DNA from: Leptasterias polaris
Taxonomy: Eukaryota; Echinodermata; Asteroidea; Forcipulatida; Asteriidae
Reading direction: 5' to 3'
Assembly: GCA_037783415.1 (NCBI GenBank)
Contig: JAZGTN010000069.1
Location: 3,534,001 to 3,598,000 of the forward strand
DNA: 64,000 nucleotides
Shown here: piece after piece, positions 24,824-36,272 of the stretch
How the letters are laid out: each line of letters opens with the position of its first letter
Numbering within the stretch: position 1 is the first letter of the stretch
Notes under the pieces: generated by a model
Databases searched by the model: none
Told to the model about the DNA's origin: nothing
What the model saw: only the letters and a program-made list of their open reading frames with translations
Position numbers and translations under genes: made by a program

Positions 24824-25975
24824 CAGTGGCGTAACTAAGGGGGGCATGTGCCCCCCCAATTGATGTCAGTGCCCCCCCCCCCCCCCCCAGGGTGCCCCCC
24901 CATTTGAAATCTGAACCTTTATGACTTAGCCGCGTTAAATACGGTACGGTAGTGTCACATGAAGCTACACGACGTGCTGGGTGCCGTTGCATTTATTTAC
25001 ATGATGAAAAGCCATTGAAAACTCTTGAGCTGTTAGAGCATTGATCTAAAATATCTGCTTCATTTGAGACATTACTTTGTTCTTCAATGTATAGGGTATA
25101 TTAAAATAGTTTGTCAATATGTAAACATCGAAATTGGGGGGGGGGGGGGGGGGGGATGGGTCAAAACAATTTCGAAAAAAAGTAAAGTTTTTAACATTGA
25201 TTAGGCCTACTTTGCATGGCCCCAAGTGTGTAATAAATAAATACTAGTGCCAGTCCTCAAATACATAAATCCCCATACAAAAAGACTCCGGTCTCGCAAT
25301 CCCTTGTTAAAGGGACACGTTGCCTTGGATCGGGCGAGTTGGTCTTTGAAAAGCGTTTGTAACCGTTTGTTACAAAATGCTATTGGTTAGAAAGATGTTT
25401 TAAAAGTAGAATACAATGATCCACACAAATATGCCTCGAAATTGCGTGGTTTTCCTTTTACTTTGCAAGCTAACACGGTCCGCCATTTTGTGGAGTCAAA
25501 CATTTGACTCCACAAAAGTGGCGTGCCGTGGTAGTTCACGATGTAAAAGGAAAACCACGCAATTTCGAGGCATACTTGTGTGAATTGTTATATTCTACTT
25601 TTAAAACATCATTCTAACCATAATTATGCATTTTATAACAATCAAACGCTTTTCATAGACCAACTCGCCCGATCCAAGGCAACGTGTCCCTTTAACAGTT
25701 ATGTTATGATTTATTTCTACACATTCAAACAGTAACTGCATGGTTCTAGATGTGCAAAAAAGAAAGGAAAACAAAAAAAAATCTTTGTAAATTGACCATA
25801 TTCCCTTTGGTTTAATTGAGGGGCTGTTTGGAACCCGCCATTGCGTAGATTAAGATCCAGTTTTTAGAAAGTGTGAAGGAATCTATAGTTGATTTGCCAG
25901 CAGTGCCCCCCTAGAAAAAATGGTTCCCCCCCCCCCCTTGTGCCCCCCTAAAAATTTACCTTAGTTACGCCGCTG
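24824..25975. mobile_element. hAT-type non-autonomous element with 8-bp target duplication
   Basis: Left end CAGTGGCGTAACTAAGG; the right end reads CAGCGGCGTAACTAAGG in reverse, 16 of 17 identical. TGGCTCTT flanks both sides (24816-24823 and 25976-25983), the 8-bp duplication expected of hAT. The inside is C/G-homopolymer rich and holds another MITE. Confidence 0.9.
25307..25695. mobile_element. TTAA-flanked foldback MITE, copy 2 of the AGGGACACGTTGCC family
   Basis: Same family as 19691-20084. TTAA lies at 25307-25310 and 25692-25695, with arms of about 170 bases. It is inserted inside the hAT element 24824-25975. Confidence 0.9.
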
Positions 25976-26527
25976 TGGCTCTTGCTCCCATAGTAAGGGC
26001 TTTGAGGACATCAGTACCTTTATGAACTCCCCCCCCCCCCCCACCCCATCAACGTAAACTTCAACAGTAGAACCTCACACTACAGCCACCACTTCTGACA
26101 AAGTGCCTATCAAGGTAGTTCAAGATTAATCAAATGGCAACAGTAAAAAGCAAAGAGCCCATGAAGAATACACATCATTGTAACTAACCCAGGGCAAGTA
26201 CAGTTTGGTCCATTGGAGTTGGACCTTTGAGTTTTATCACTGTTTGTTCTTGACTTGGAATTGGGTTCAAAAGCGCTATTTTTCATATTCCCCTGGTATT
26301 CCATCCTGCCCTGCGCTTGTGTGATAACTAATTATTGTATGAATGAAATATATCCTATATTTGCACTATCATTATGTTTTATATACCTCCCTGCACACAA
26401 AGATCCTTCGTTTGGTATTTTTTCTTATAATTTGTAACGGTAAATGATTCAAAGTTTTGAACGTATAAGATCAAGACGGCTGGAGCTTGAAGACCAATTG
26501 GCTGAAGTGTGTTTGGCCTGCATATAT

Positions 26528-28322
26528 TATGAAGGACGAAAAGTGGCCATCTGCTTATCTGCTATCAGAATAGCTAAAAGTCAGATTTAACGTTGTTTTT
26601 AAATGAATTTTTCCACTTTTCTACTTTTCTGCTACCTGGAAATGAGATTGAACGTTTTGTGAAAATGCATTTTCCATTTTTCTGCTTTTCTGCTACCAGA
26701 AAAGCAGATTTTACTTTTCCTCTTTATGTTGGCGGACGAAAAGTGGCCATCTGCCTTTGTGCTATCAGAACAGAATAAAAGTATAGATTGAACGATTTTG
26801 ACTTTTTCATTTTCTCCTTTTCTGCCACCTGAAAAGTAGTTTTTACTTTGGTGCCCGAAAATTGGCCATCTGCTTTTCTCTTTTGAGAAAAGCAGAAAAA
26901 TGGATTGAACGTTTTTCGATACCGGAAAAGCAGATTTTACTCAGGCGGCCAAAAAGTGGCCATTTATTTGCTTTTCTAATTTCAGCAAACCGTGAAAGTT
27001 TTGGCATGACGATGTCGAGACATTATGTCTACCCTATCACTTTGTAAAGAAAGATAACGACGTTTCTCTAGAAGTCTATTATTTTGATGTAGCCGTAAAA
27101 TACCTTTGGTTTCTTAGAGATGCCGCCTGTGGTCTCACAGAAACGCATACGTTGCAGTACCGACGTATCCGATTGGTCTACGCACGCAAACACCAGATAA
27201 ACAAAGCTGGAGACCCTGCCCCTTGATACTCAAGTTATTTTTTGTCTATGAGTTTAATAATAATAGTAAGCAATACTTTAATATGAGATGATTCATTGCA
27301 AATCCCCCCCCCCTCCGACAAGTTAATTCCATCTTGCAAAAAATGTGTCTTCCTTTTTAGAAGGATAACTTTTTGATCAATTTGGCTTGCATAAGTTTAG
27401 ATCACACTACAACAAATACTGTCCTACGCCATACCACTGTCCCTTCCGGTCCCGGGCTTCGTAAAAACTTTTGCAGGGAGGTAAAGAATACCTTTGGTTT
27501 TTGGAATTGCTCGATTGTTTTAATCCTAAGTAAATGTAGATTTATACAATAAAACTAAACTGCGAAAATTTCATTTTAAATGGTGGGGGGTGGGGGGGGG
27601 GGGGGGGGGGGGACCACTGAGAATCTCCGTCCACAACGGCCGTCAACACAGGCATCAATAGAGAGCACAAACCGTGCATATTATAGGGTTTGCAGCTGGG
27701 CGGAAATCTCAAAGGAAACCCTCCAACAAACTTTCAGGGAAATATCCGATCGGTATCTTAAATTACAATAATAAAGGTTAGAAATTATTGTGTCCGGTCT
27801 TGTTTTACAACAATTATGGTCACTTAGGTTCACGGTTTGCCGAGAGCAGAAAAGCAAATGGCCACTTTTTGGCCGCCTGAGTAAAGTCTGCTTTTACGGT
27901 ATCGAAAAAGCAGAAAAGTAGAACGCACAGTTGTCAAAACGTTCGATCCATTTTTCTGCTTTTCTCAAAAGAGAAAAGCAGATGGCCAATTTTCGGGCAC
28001 CAAAGTAAAAACTACTTTTCAGGTGGCAGAAAAGGAGAAAATGAAAAAGTCAAAATCGTTCAATCTATACTTTTATTCTGTTCTGATAGCACAAAGGCAG
28101 ATGGCCACTTTTCGTCCGCCAACATAAAGAGGAAAAGTAAAATCTGCTTTTCTAGTAGCAGAAAAGCAGAAAAATAGAAAATGCATTTTCACAAAACGTT
28201 CAATCTGGTTTTCAGGTAGCAGAAAAGTAGAAAAGTGGAAACATTCTTTTAAAAACAACGTAAATCTGACTTTGAGCTATTTTGATAGCAGATAAGCAGA
28301 TGGCCACTTTTCGTCCTCCATA
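26528..28322. mobile_element. Large foldback element, about 470-490 bp arms
   Basis: 26528-26994 and 27831-28322 are inverted copies with an 836-base spacer. Each arm is built from degenerate units such as AAAAGTGGCCATCTGC and TTTTCTGCTTTTCTGC. The spacer has a poly-G run at 27583-27612 and no recognisable transposase. The structure resembles FB/Galileo-type foldback transposons. Confidence 0.85.
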
Positions 28323-28679
28323 CTGCAAAGCCATACGCGCGCGCACAAGCAACATACGGTAGGCCTACTCGGTATAAAATCTACTGGACTCTCTGCTTTT
28401 CTGGTTAGCTCAGTGGGACATGCTTGTACACTGTGGCCCAAATCCAGTTTTCTCTAATTCTATCTACACTCTTCGTTCTGTACGAATTACCAGCCCAGGA
28501 TAGAACAATAAATCGCCTGTATTCTATAGCCACTTCAAGAACGTCTCTGTGTATCTTCTTTCTGCATCTATCGGCCAATACCCTGTAACATCGAAACATC
28601 GATATTCACTTGTTGTGTGTGAGGCGTGTATACACACACATGCGCATCGGTCTTTTTCAATTGCTATTTTTTAATTGCT

Positions 28680-28870
28680 CTTTTTTCATTGATCGATCGG
28701 TTGAAGCATCTATTGATGGATGGAAAGGAGCAATCGATCGATGCAAAGCACTAATCAATCGATAGAAAGGACCGATCGATCCATAGACCATTCGATCGAT
28801 GCAAAAGACCGATCGATGGTTGCAAATTACCAATCGATTGATGCAAATGACCAATCGATGTGTTGATCGG
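28680..28870. repeat. Degenerate minisatellite rich in ATCGAT
   Basis: Units of about 20-26 bases of the form GACCGATCGAT-ATGCAAA recur at least six times between 28690 and 28862, with variable spacing. Confidence 0.75.
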
Positions 28871-28989
28871 ATTATTTGCCTCGTTGGCGTCCCATCGTAA
28901 AGGGGGAGGCATGGTCGTGTGTGGAGTATCGGTGGTAGATTGATCGCGCGCTGATAATTACTATTCAGTTCAGTTCTAGTCATTGTAGG

Positions 28990-30200
28990 ACTCCAGGAGA
29001 ATAAAGTGTAAGTGCAACTGCAGTGACTGTTCGATCCTTCAACTTTGTTGCAGGTTTGTTGGTGTAATGGCAGTATAGTACTGAGTGTTTGTGTGTTTGA
29101 CTCCTAGAACTGTATGAGGCTCGATCCGCTATCGTCTCCACGAACATGCGGATCGAACCTCATATATCGTAGGACGCCCTGTATTCAGGGCGTCCCTGAA
29201 ATCGAGGCAAATCTTTTACCTCTCTGTGCGCGATGTAAACAGTCCCTAGATACAATTTTTGTGGTTTGACTTGCCAAGCAAAGAGTCTCCTCTCATTTGA
29301 CCAAAACTTAGAAACATGTAAGGCTCTACTGGTTAGTTGCACTTGTAAATGCAAAAAGTTGTGGTATTTTAGGCATTTCTGCAAGGTACAAAAATATGTC
29401 ATACTGTCGGGGCCATACAAACAAAATTCCCACCGAAAAAGTTTCATCAAACACTTTTTCAATTCACAATTCACGATGATCAAATCATGTGACTGAACAT
29501 TCTGCTGAGCATTCTGGGGAAAAAAATACAGAGGCTTAAAGAAGCCACGTGCCTTATATCATTTTCTAAGTAATAGTCTGGATAATTTTTTTTGGTAACA
29601 CTCTATCATTTTTGTTATTAATATTAAAATTTAAACATCAGCTTTGTGATTCGATTATCACTGTTTATTTATATGCTTTATTATAAATGTTAAGAAACAT
29701 AAAAAGACACAAAACTAAATAAAAATAAGATTTGAAAGCCAAGAATTATTGACATTTATTTTTTATATATTTTTGTAAAAAGTTTTTGAAAAATACCATG
29801 GTTATTTTTAAAACTAAATACAAAATATGTTGAATAAAATGAAGAAAACTGCTGGCTATAGAGTGATACACTAAGTCTCACAGAACACTTGTAGTCACTG
29901 CAGATGTTTCTTCCACGTATGGCTTCACCCGGACACCATACTTTCTTGTTTGCATCGAAAACAGGTCAAACTCAAAACAAATGGGATGCTATTGAAGTCA
30001 TCGAAGATCGGTGCGTGGTGTGAAAGTTTCAATGTCCATGACGTTTTAATATATGTTTACATATTTCTTATAAACAAAGGAAGGTAATTAGGGCATCAGT
30101 TGATTATGGAATATTTTAATTTTTTTTCAATTCAAAGAAAAAGGCATAGTACATCGAAAACCGGACAGGGGAGGATATAGTTCTAGGATAGAGTAGAGTA
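28990..30200. other. Non-coding stretch with two close hairpins
   Basis: 29113-29165 holds TATGAGG.TCGATCCGC mirrored by GCGGATCGA.CCTCATA. 29172-29195 holds GGACGCCCTG-TATT-CAGGGCGTCC, a perfect 10-bp stem. No supported gene. Confidence 0.6.
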
Positions 30201-31239
30201 TTAAAGGGACACACCGGCTTCGTTGGGCTATTTTGGCTACAAAATAGACTAAAACATGACTCCAAAGGTCTTCCAGGAATGGAGAAGAACGTTTCCTAAA
30301 ATAAACCATTAATTTTGGTCATTTTTGAGCATTTTTCAAAAAACGAAGGTCACATGGGTTATCCGAACCACTTTTTGGGTTCGGATAACCCTCGTGATTT
30401 TCGGAGTTAGTTTTACTTCCAGCCGTATAAAACCTACTGCACCGAATTCAACTCTGTTTTTTAACAAGAATTCATGAGTATTTGACACACAAAAATACGT
30501 ATTCAAATTATGGATACAAGTTGTAAATAATACAAAGAGTCGGACATAAGATTTTATTTCAGAGAGTCCGAGCAACGGAAGCGTGTCTTACAGTGCACAG
30601 CGTGGGGACTACTACCCGTAACACAGGGGCAGTCGTGTCGCTTGCGAGCAGAGAGTATCTCGGCAGTGCTACAGCGCGACGGAAACCCACTAGCCAAAAG
30701 ATAGCTGTCTGGAAGCTCATGAACATGTGGGAGGGGTAGGGAGCCAGACCACCAACTACGTTGTCGTTTTTGCGGGTTTCTAGTCGGTACACCTCGCTGA
30801 TCGAATCCGTTGTTTCAAAATCGCAACATTCCAATGCTCTGTGTACATTCCTTGACCCGATTTGTACCGAATTTCTTGGTAATTAAATAAGATTTATGTC
30901 AATAAATAGGAATACCACTTTTATATTGACGGTACGATTAGTTTAAACAAAATTTGTGACAAACAATAAAAAAAAAAGAGCCCCCGAAAAAAGAAAGAAA
31001 AAAAAGGAGCCCCTGAAGGGACAGGTGAAAAAGAAATTAAAAATTAAAAGGTGGAAGAAAAAAAACTCACTCGAAATTTCTATTGCATTCTCGACACACA
31101 AAATTCCAGCAAAATCATTTCGTTTCCTCAAAATATTATTTAATTTGATGAAAATATAATTTGTCTCACAAAATATTATTTTTCATTTTGTGAACGCAGT
31201 GTGTTTTTCTAGGTAACGAAATAGATTATTTCTAGAAAA

Positions 31240-31640
31240 TAGGCTCGTTCTCTTGAACACGCTTTCTTTCCCCCCGAACTACAGAAATACGCTTTCGTTC
31301 CCTGAAGATACGCATTCGTTTCCTCGAAATATGATTTTGTTCGCAAGAAATATACTTTCTTTCGCTCTAAATATGCTTTCCTTCCCTGAAATACGCTTTC
31401 TTTCCCTCGAAAGCAGATTTCGTACAATAAAAAAAGCTTTAATTGATTCCTCGAAATACGAATTTGAATTTTTTTGCCCGAAATATACTTTCATTCACCC
31501 GAAGTATGCTTACGCTCCCTAAAAATACGCTTTCGTTCTCTCGCAATGAGATTTTGTTCCCCAGAATTCCTCTTTCGTTCCCTCAAGATAGCTTTTGTTC
31601 CCTCAAGATAGCTTTCGTTCCCCTGAAGTCCAATCACACC
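31240..31640. repeat. About 20-bp minisatellite, TACGCTTTCGTTCCCT type
   Basis: Some 15-18 degenerate units built on AAATACGCTTTCTTTCCCT run across this stretch, inside the element 30201-32102. Confidence 0.8.
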
Positions 31641-31659
31641 AATTTGTTACATTCCTTTG

Positions 31660-31790
31660 TGAGGGGCGACTTTAAGAGGGGACGAGTTTGTGAGGGGGCA
31701 ACTTTGATAGGGGGCGACTTTGTAGTTGGGGTCTTTTGGGGGGACTTTGTAATTGGCGAGTTTGCTGGGGGCGAGTTGACTGGTTTCCGT
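31660..31790. repeat. G-rich short-period repeat
   Basis: Degenerate units of the form GGGGGCGACTTTGT recur about eight times. G runs of 3-6 are regularly spaced. Confidence 0.7.
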
Positions 31791-32103
31791 GTCCATTGTT
31801 TATACACACTTCCAGATGGATAACGTGGACTGGATCCTAATGCCTTGTCGTGGTAAAACACTTACATAAACAGAGCACCAGTCTACTTGCAACATTGCAC
31901 AGAATGTATCCCGTAAATTTGACACTTGCAATGGCTGGTAAAGCGTATACGGTGACCTTTGACCGCTTTTGTTTTTTTCGGTCATTTCTCGTTAATTACG
32001 TGATATTTTTGTATAAAAAAAATATAAAAACCATCTAGAAATAATTGGCTTTGATTCTACATGACTAAATTACGTGAACAGTTAACCGGTGTGTCCCTTT
32101 AGG

Positions 32104-32263
32104 CCTAGCCCACCTGTGACCTTGTTGGGCTATATTACTTAGTGTTATTATGGCTCCCTTTTATTAACATCGGTCTTACTCTTATCAATGGCGACTATGA
32201 TATTGATAAGACCGATGTTAAAAATAAAAGAGAACCATAACCAGCCCAACAAGGTGGGCTAGG
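32104..32263. mobile_element. Foldback MITE, 160 bp
   Basis: CCTAGCCCACC pairs with GGTGGGCTAGG at the ends, and ACATCGGTCTTA..CTTATCAA pairs with TTGATAAGACCGATGT near the centre. It abuts the preceding element directly. Confidence 0.8.
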
Positions 32264-32613
32264 ACTCGGGAGCTCCCCCTCCTCTACTTCAGATTTTTAC
32301 TAGAGTAGTAGTACTAGTAGTACGTATGTACACAGATAGATGAGTGTGAATTTTATTATTATGTGGTTTTGTTGTTTTATCTTTATTCTTTGTGGCCAAT
32401 TTTTTCATCCTAATAAAAAGGAGGTGAGAATAACATATTCCACCTCATTCACCCTGAAAAAGTTTACTTTTTTGATTGACCTCCAATTAGTCCTGACCTT
32501 ACGTATTGTAAGTATGCCTTTTGTGTGGTGATTTTTCAAGTACTGTAAACAGAATTTTTAGATTGAGAGCAAATGAGTTTTTTTATGCTGTTCAAACTGC
32601 TTCAGTAATTTAA

Positions 32614-33826
32614 TAAACTGCACCAATGAAGTATCTAAACACTTACAAATGGTCAGATTTATCGGAACCTCAAATAGTATGCAAAAAATTAATTAAATAA
32701 TTCGATTCACAGTTATCTTCTGCGCATTTTGACACCTCTTTTGTTACGCTGCGATGTTGTTTGGCGGATTTATGGGCACTTGAGTGGCTTAAGGTCGAAT
32801 TTCAAAAGTTGCAAAAGCCCCTATTCACCCCAATTCCACAAGCAAGACCGCTTAGCCTTCGCCAGAGCGCATCGGAGATGGAGTCGTCGAGCGTGGTCCA
32901 AAGTTCTCTTCACCGACGAATGCCGAGTGTGTTTGCGGATGGTGGATGGCCGCATTCGAGTGTGGAGAGAAACCGGGGAGCGACTGGACGAAGAGTGTAT
33001 CCAAGAGGTGGAACCCTATGGAGGCGGAAGCCTGATGGTTTGGGCTGGGATAAGTGCAGAAGGAAAGACAGACCTGCTCATTCTGGGGGGAGGAGTAACG
33101 GCCCAGGTATACATCGACCAAGTTCTGCGTCCGGTAGTTGTGCCATACGCTGCAGCTGTAGGCGATGGGTTCTTCCTGATGCAAGACAACGCCAGACCAC
33201 ATACAGCAGCCATCACCACGGAGTTCTTGGAGACAGAGGGCATCGAGACTCTTGACTGGCCTGCTAAGAGTCCGGACTTGAATCCTATAGAACACTTGTG
33301 TGACTCCATGAAGAAGAAAGTCAACAAGTCTATCAGGGACAGATCAGAGGTCTTATTGAGAGTATGAGAGGGCGTATCCTTGCCGTTCAGGACAGTGATG
33401 GAAGACACACTAAGTATTGAGGACCATCTTCAGGATATCAGCAGTTACAGTTTATAAGATAAAAGCAGAGAGTACCTTTAAGCAGTGAAGTTAGAAGTTG
33501 GAGGAGCTACTGCAATAAATGTCATGGTTAAGTAAACAGAACAAATTTGTGTCTTTTGTCTTGATTTTGTCTTTGTGTGATGCCAAGTGCGAGTTCCCTT
33601 CTGGAATTGGGGTGAATAGGGGCTTTTGCAACTTTTGAAATTCGACCTTAAGCCCCTCAAGTGCCCATAAATCCGCCAAACAACATCGCAGCGCAACAAA
33701 AGAGGTGTCAAAATGCGCAGAAGATAACTGTGAATCAAATTATTTAATTAATTTTTTGCATACTATTTGAGGTTCTGATAAATCTGACCATTTGTAAGTG
33801 TTTAGATACTTTATTGGCGCAGTTTA
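32614..33826 (+). mobile_element. Tc1/mariner-type element with about 227-bp terminal inverted repeats
   Basis: 32616-32842 and 33598-33824 are near-perfect inverted repeats, beginning AACTGC and ending GCAGTT. TA flanks both sides (32614-32615 and 33825-33826), the target duplication of this superfamily. The centre holds part of a Tc1-like transposase. Confidence 0.9.
32729..33367 (+). pseudogene. Tc1-like transposase, both ends missing
   Basis: The frame codes for 212 residues. The first 35 or so are translated from the left inverted repeat. From DRLAFARAHRRWSRRAWSKV on it is a DDE transposase: FTDECRV carries the first Asp, LMQDNARPHTA the second, and SPDLNPIEHL the terminal Glu (DD34E type). 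The N-terminal helix-turn-helix half is absent and the C-terminus is cut after SIRDRSEVLL. Intact Tc1-like transposases are about 340 residues. It is therefore a defective copy. Confidence 0.9.
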
Positions 33827-33829
33827 GTT

Positions 33830-36270
33830 ATATCAAACAACATTTTTCACATTTATTATTCAATCTGTTTTTAAAGATGTTTAAATCCCTTGCCTCACAC
33901 AAAATGTTTAAATTTACCTCTAGGGTACGCATGTCTGCTCAGTCCGTCAACCGATATGTTTATGATTGTACGGATAATAATAATCTTGTTCATTGAAATT
34001 ACAGCTTTCAGTCAAAAATTTCAGTGAATTATTTCTTGCAGTGAATGTTTTCAATCACTGTGTGGATTAACGTGGATGATGATCCACTCCATTTCATCAT
34101 ATGGAAAACTCCATCCTCTGTACAAAAATATTCATTTCCAGCCTGTAGTTTGAATATTTGTAGATTTAACAAAACTGACCATTCAGATGCTTCCAAACAA
34201 GATCAGCTGAAGAGCCCATAATAGGCCCTGAACAAACTGCTATCGGATTGTTTTAAAAGTCATTTAATGGGACTGAGTTGTGAGAGCAGTAGTCACGCGC
34301 GGAGCAGTAGTTTCGCGAGATACACTTGTAAGTAGTTGCGAGAGAGCTGTTTCGCTTTCATTGTAACACAGACATGTAACGACTTGTCCACAAGTTTGAT
34401 TTTATATAAGTTGAAGGATATCTCAGACTTCCCTACTACTTACGTGGTAGTAAAAACTTCCCTTTGAAAAAGATTCTTCCACGGTTGTGAATTATGAAGA
34501 AAAGGTGTTTGAATGGTGGCAGCAGGATCATCAAATATTAAGTAGCATCATGATTGACTAATAGTGATAGTGATAGTGCAATGCAAAGTTTTGACTGATT
34601 GCGCAGATCGACCTACATATTGTGCCCAACAACCATACCAGCAGTAGATAGTATCCAGCGGTCCTGAAACTTTAAAAATTTTAGGCCGGCAACCCAGTGA
34701 CAACAAAAACAGCTACATGTACCCTGACTACTGCAATACACCCGCCAATAGCCATCTGATTCATGGACCCTCTTGCATTCTGAGGTCATAATACTATGGT
34801 ATTATACTCATACAATACACAAAATACACAAAATTAGCACAACTGTAAACAGTTGTCACAGCTTTAAATTGCATTTATTTCCAAGAAACAAACTTGGACC
34901 TAACTCTGTCCAAAACCATGCTGCCATAAATTTGAGCAAACTTGCCCAACACTGTTGTAAATAAAACCAAACTCGGGCAGATTGTTCTCCTAAGTACATG
35001 TATTACACAAACAAACAAGGGCACGCTTGCCCACTTACCCAAAAAATAAGAAGCCAAATCCTGGGTACGCCACTGCTGATAATTTAAAGTATGATTCTGG
35101 TTCGACCACATCAGCCCTCAACATGAGAAATTCCCTAACCAAGAATAATTTTAGTAACAATTGAAACAGAACAGTAAGTTGTGTTATTCCTATAAACTGT
35201 ACAAAAATAGTCATAAAGTTGTAAATTTTGAAGAGCCCAATTTTTTCTTAGTGGATTCTGATAGAGGATAGATCAAGTAATTTTAATTTCGTTGTTTTTC
35301 GGAATGATACATTATTAAAAAAATTGGGTCAAAGGTCATGATAACATATTAAAGGTCACGGTGACCTACTTTTCACAAAATTTATTTATGACAAAAGAAT
35401 TGATTTGAGCATGCAATTCTCATTATTTTAATACCAAATTTGCATATATTTGATGAAAATTAACATGATTATGACGTATTTGTACTAAAAGGGTGGTATT
35501 TTACTCTAAAAATGTCAGGTTTTTGTGGTTTCTGCCCTGACCACATGGTAGGTTGGATTGGGCTAAAAATTGGTGTGCATTCATTGCTCATTAGGACCTA
35601 CAAGCACAGCAATTTTTATCAAAATCGGAAGACATGAGGTAAAAAAGTGCAATGGTCTGACATGGAATGACCCATATAAAAGGCTTATAAAGTATTTGAA
35701 TGGTGGCCGTTTATCCCCCCTCCCCCCCCCCAAAAAAAAAAAATTAATAATAATATTATTAATATTAAAAATAATAAATAAAATAATAATATAACTAGAT
35801 ATTAGGTGTTTGTGAACAAACACAAAGCTGTTCCATGTTGTTTTATTTTGATTAAACGCTCCATACATGTAGCAATTCAACGTGAGCCTGACTTTGAGAT
35901 AGAAGACCCTTTACCTCTGATATGCCCTAAGCAACTTAAAGTGTGCCTGATCTTAAATCTGATCCCGACTATAAAACTCATTTCAAACCTGAGCCTGAAT
36001 CTGACACTAACCTTTACCTTCATTCTAACTTAACGATGTGCTATCGAACCCTAATGCTACCCTAATCCCTCCTGGTTCAGGAGTTACATGTTTGAATTTT
36101 TTATTTGAACTTTTGCAATAAAATGTCACAAGTGTTGTAAGCTACTAGACAGCACAAACTTTATGACTTTATGACATGTGGGTTAGGAGATACAAATATG
36201 ATTTTTGAAAGTTTTGAACTTCCTGTTTGGACAGGAAGTTAAGGTCAAAGTAGGGTCCGGTCATCATTAT
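33830..36270. other. Non-coding stretch with repeat remnants
   Basis: No supported gene. 35030-35078 ends GGGTACGCCACTGCTG, like a solitary hAT end. 35330-35370 and 36155-36270 (AACTTCCTGTTTGGACAGG, AAGGTCAAAG) resemble the repeat family of 117-4287 and 43145-45480. Confidence 0.45.
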
Positions 36271-36272
36271 GA

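Larger units (their letters stand above)
30201..32102. mobile_element. 1.9-kb non-autonomous element with AGGGACACACCGG ends
   Basis: The left end is TTAA-AGGGACACACCGG; the right end is CCGGTGTGTCCCT followed by TTAG, so the right TTAA is probably mutated. The interior holds two short-period repeats and no transposase. Confidence 0.7.

Noticed and set aside
28657..28983. Minus-strand frame of about 108 codons
   Set aside because: Its sequence is the translated ATCGAT minisatellite with no start context or family resemblance.
30956..31159. Lys-rich frame of 67 codons
   Set aside because: It is low-complexity A-rich DNA inside a non-autonomous transposon.
32761..33408. Other long frames over the Tc1-like element on both strands
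   Set aside because: They overlap the transposase frame and show no domain; they are shadows of it.
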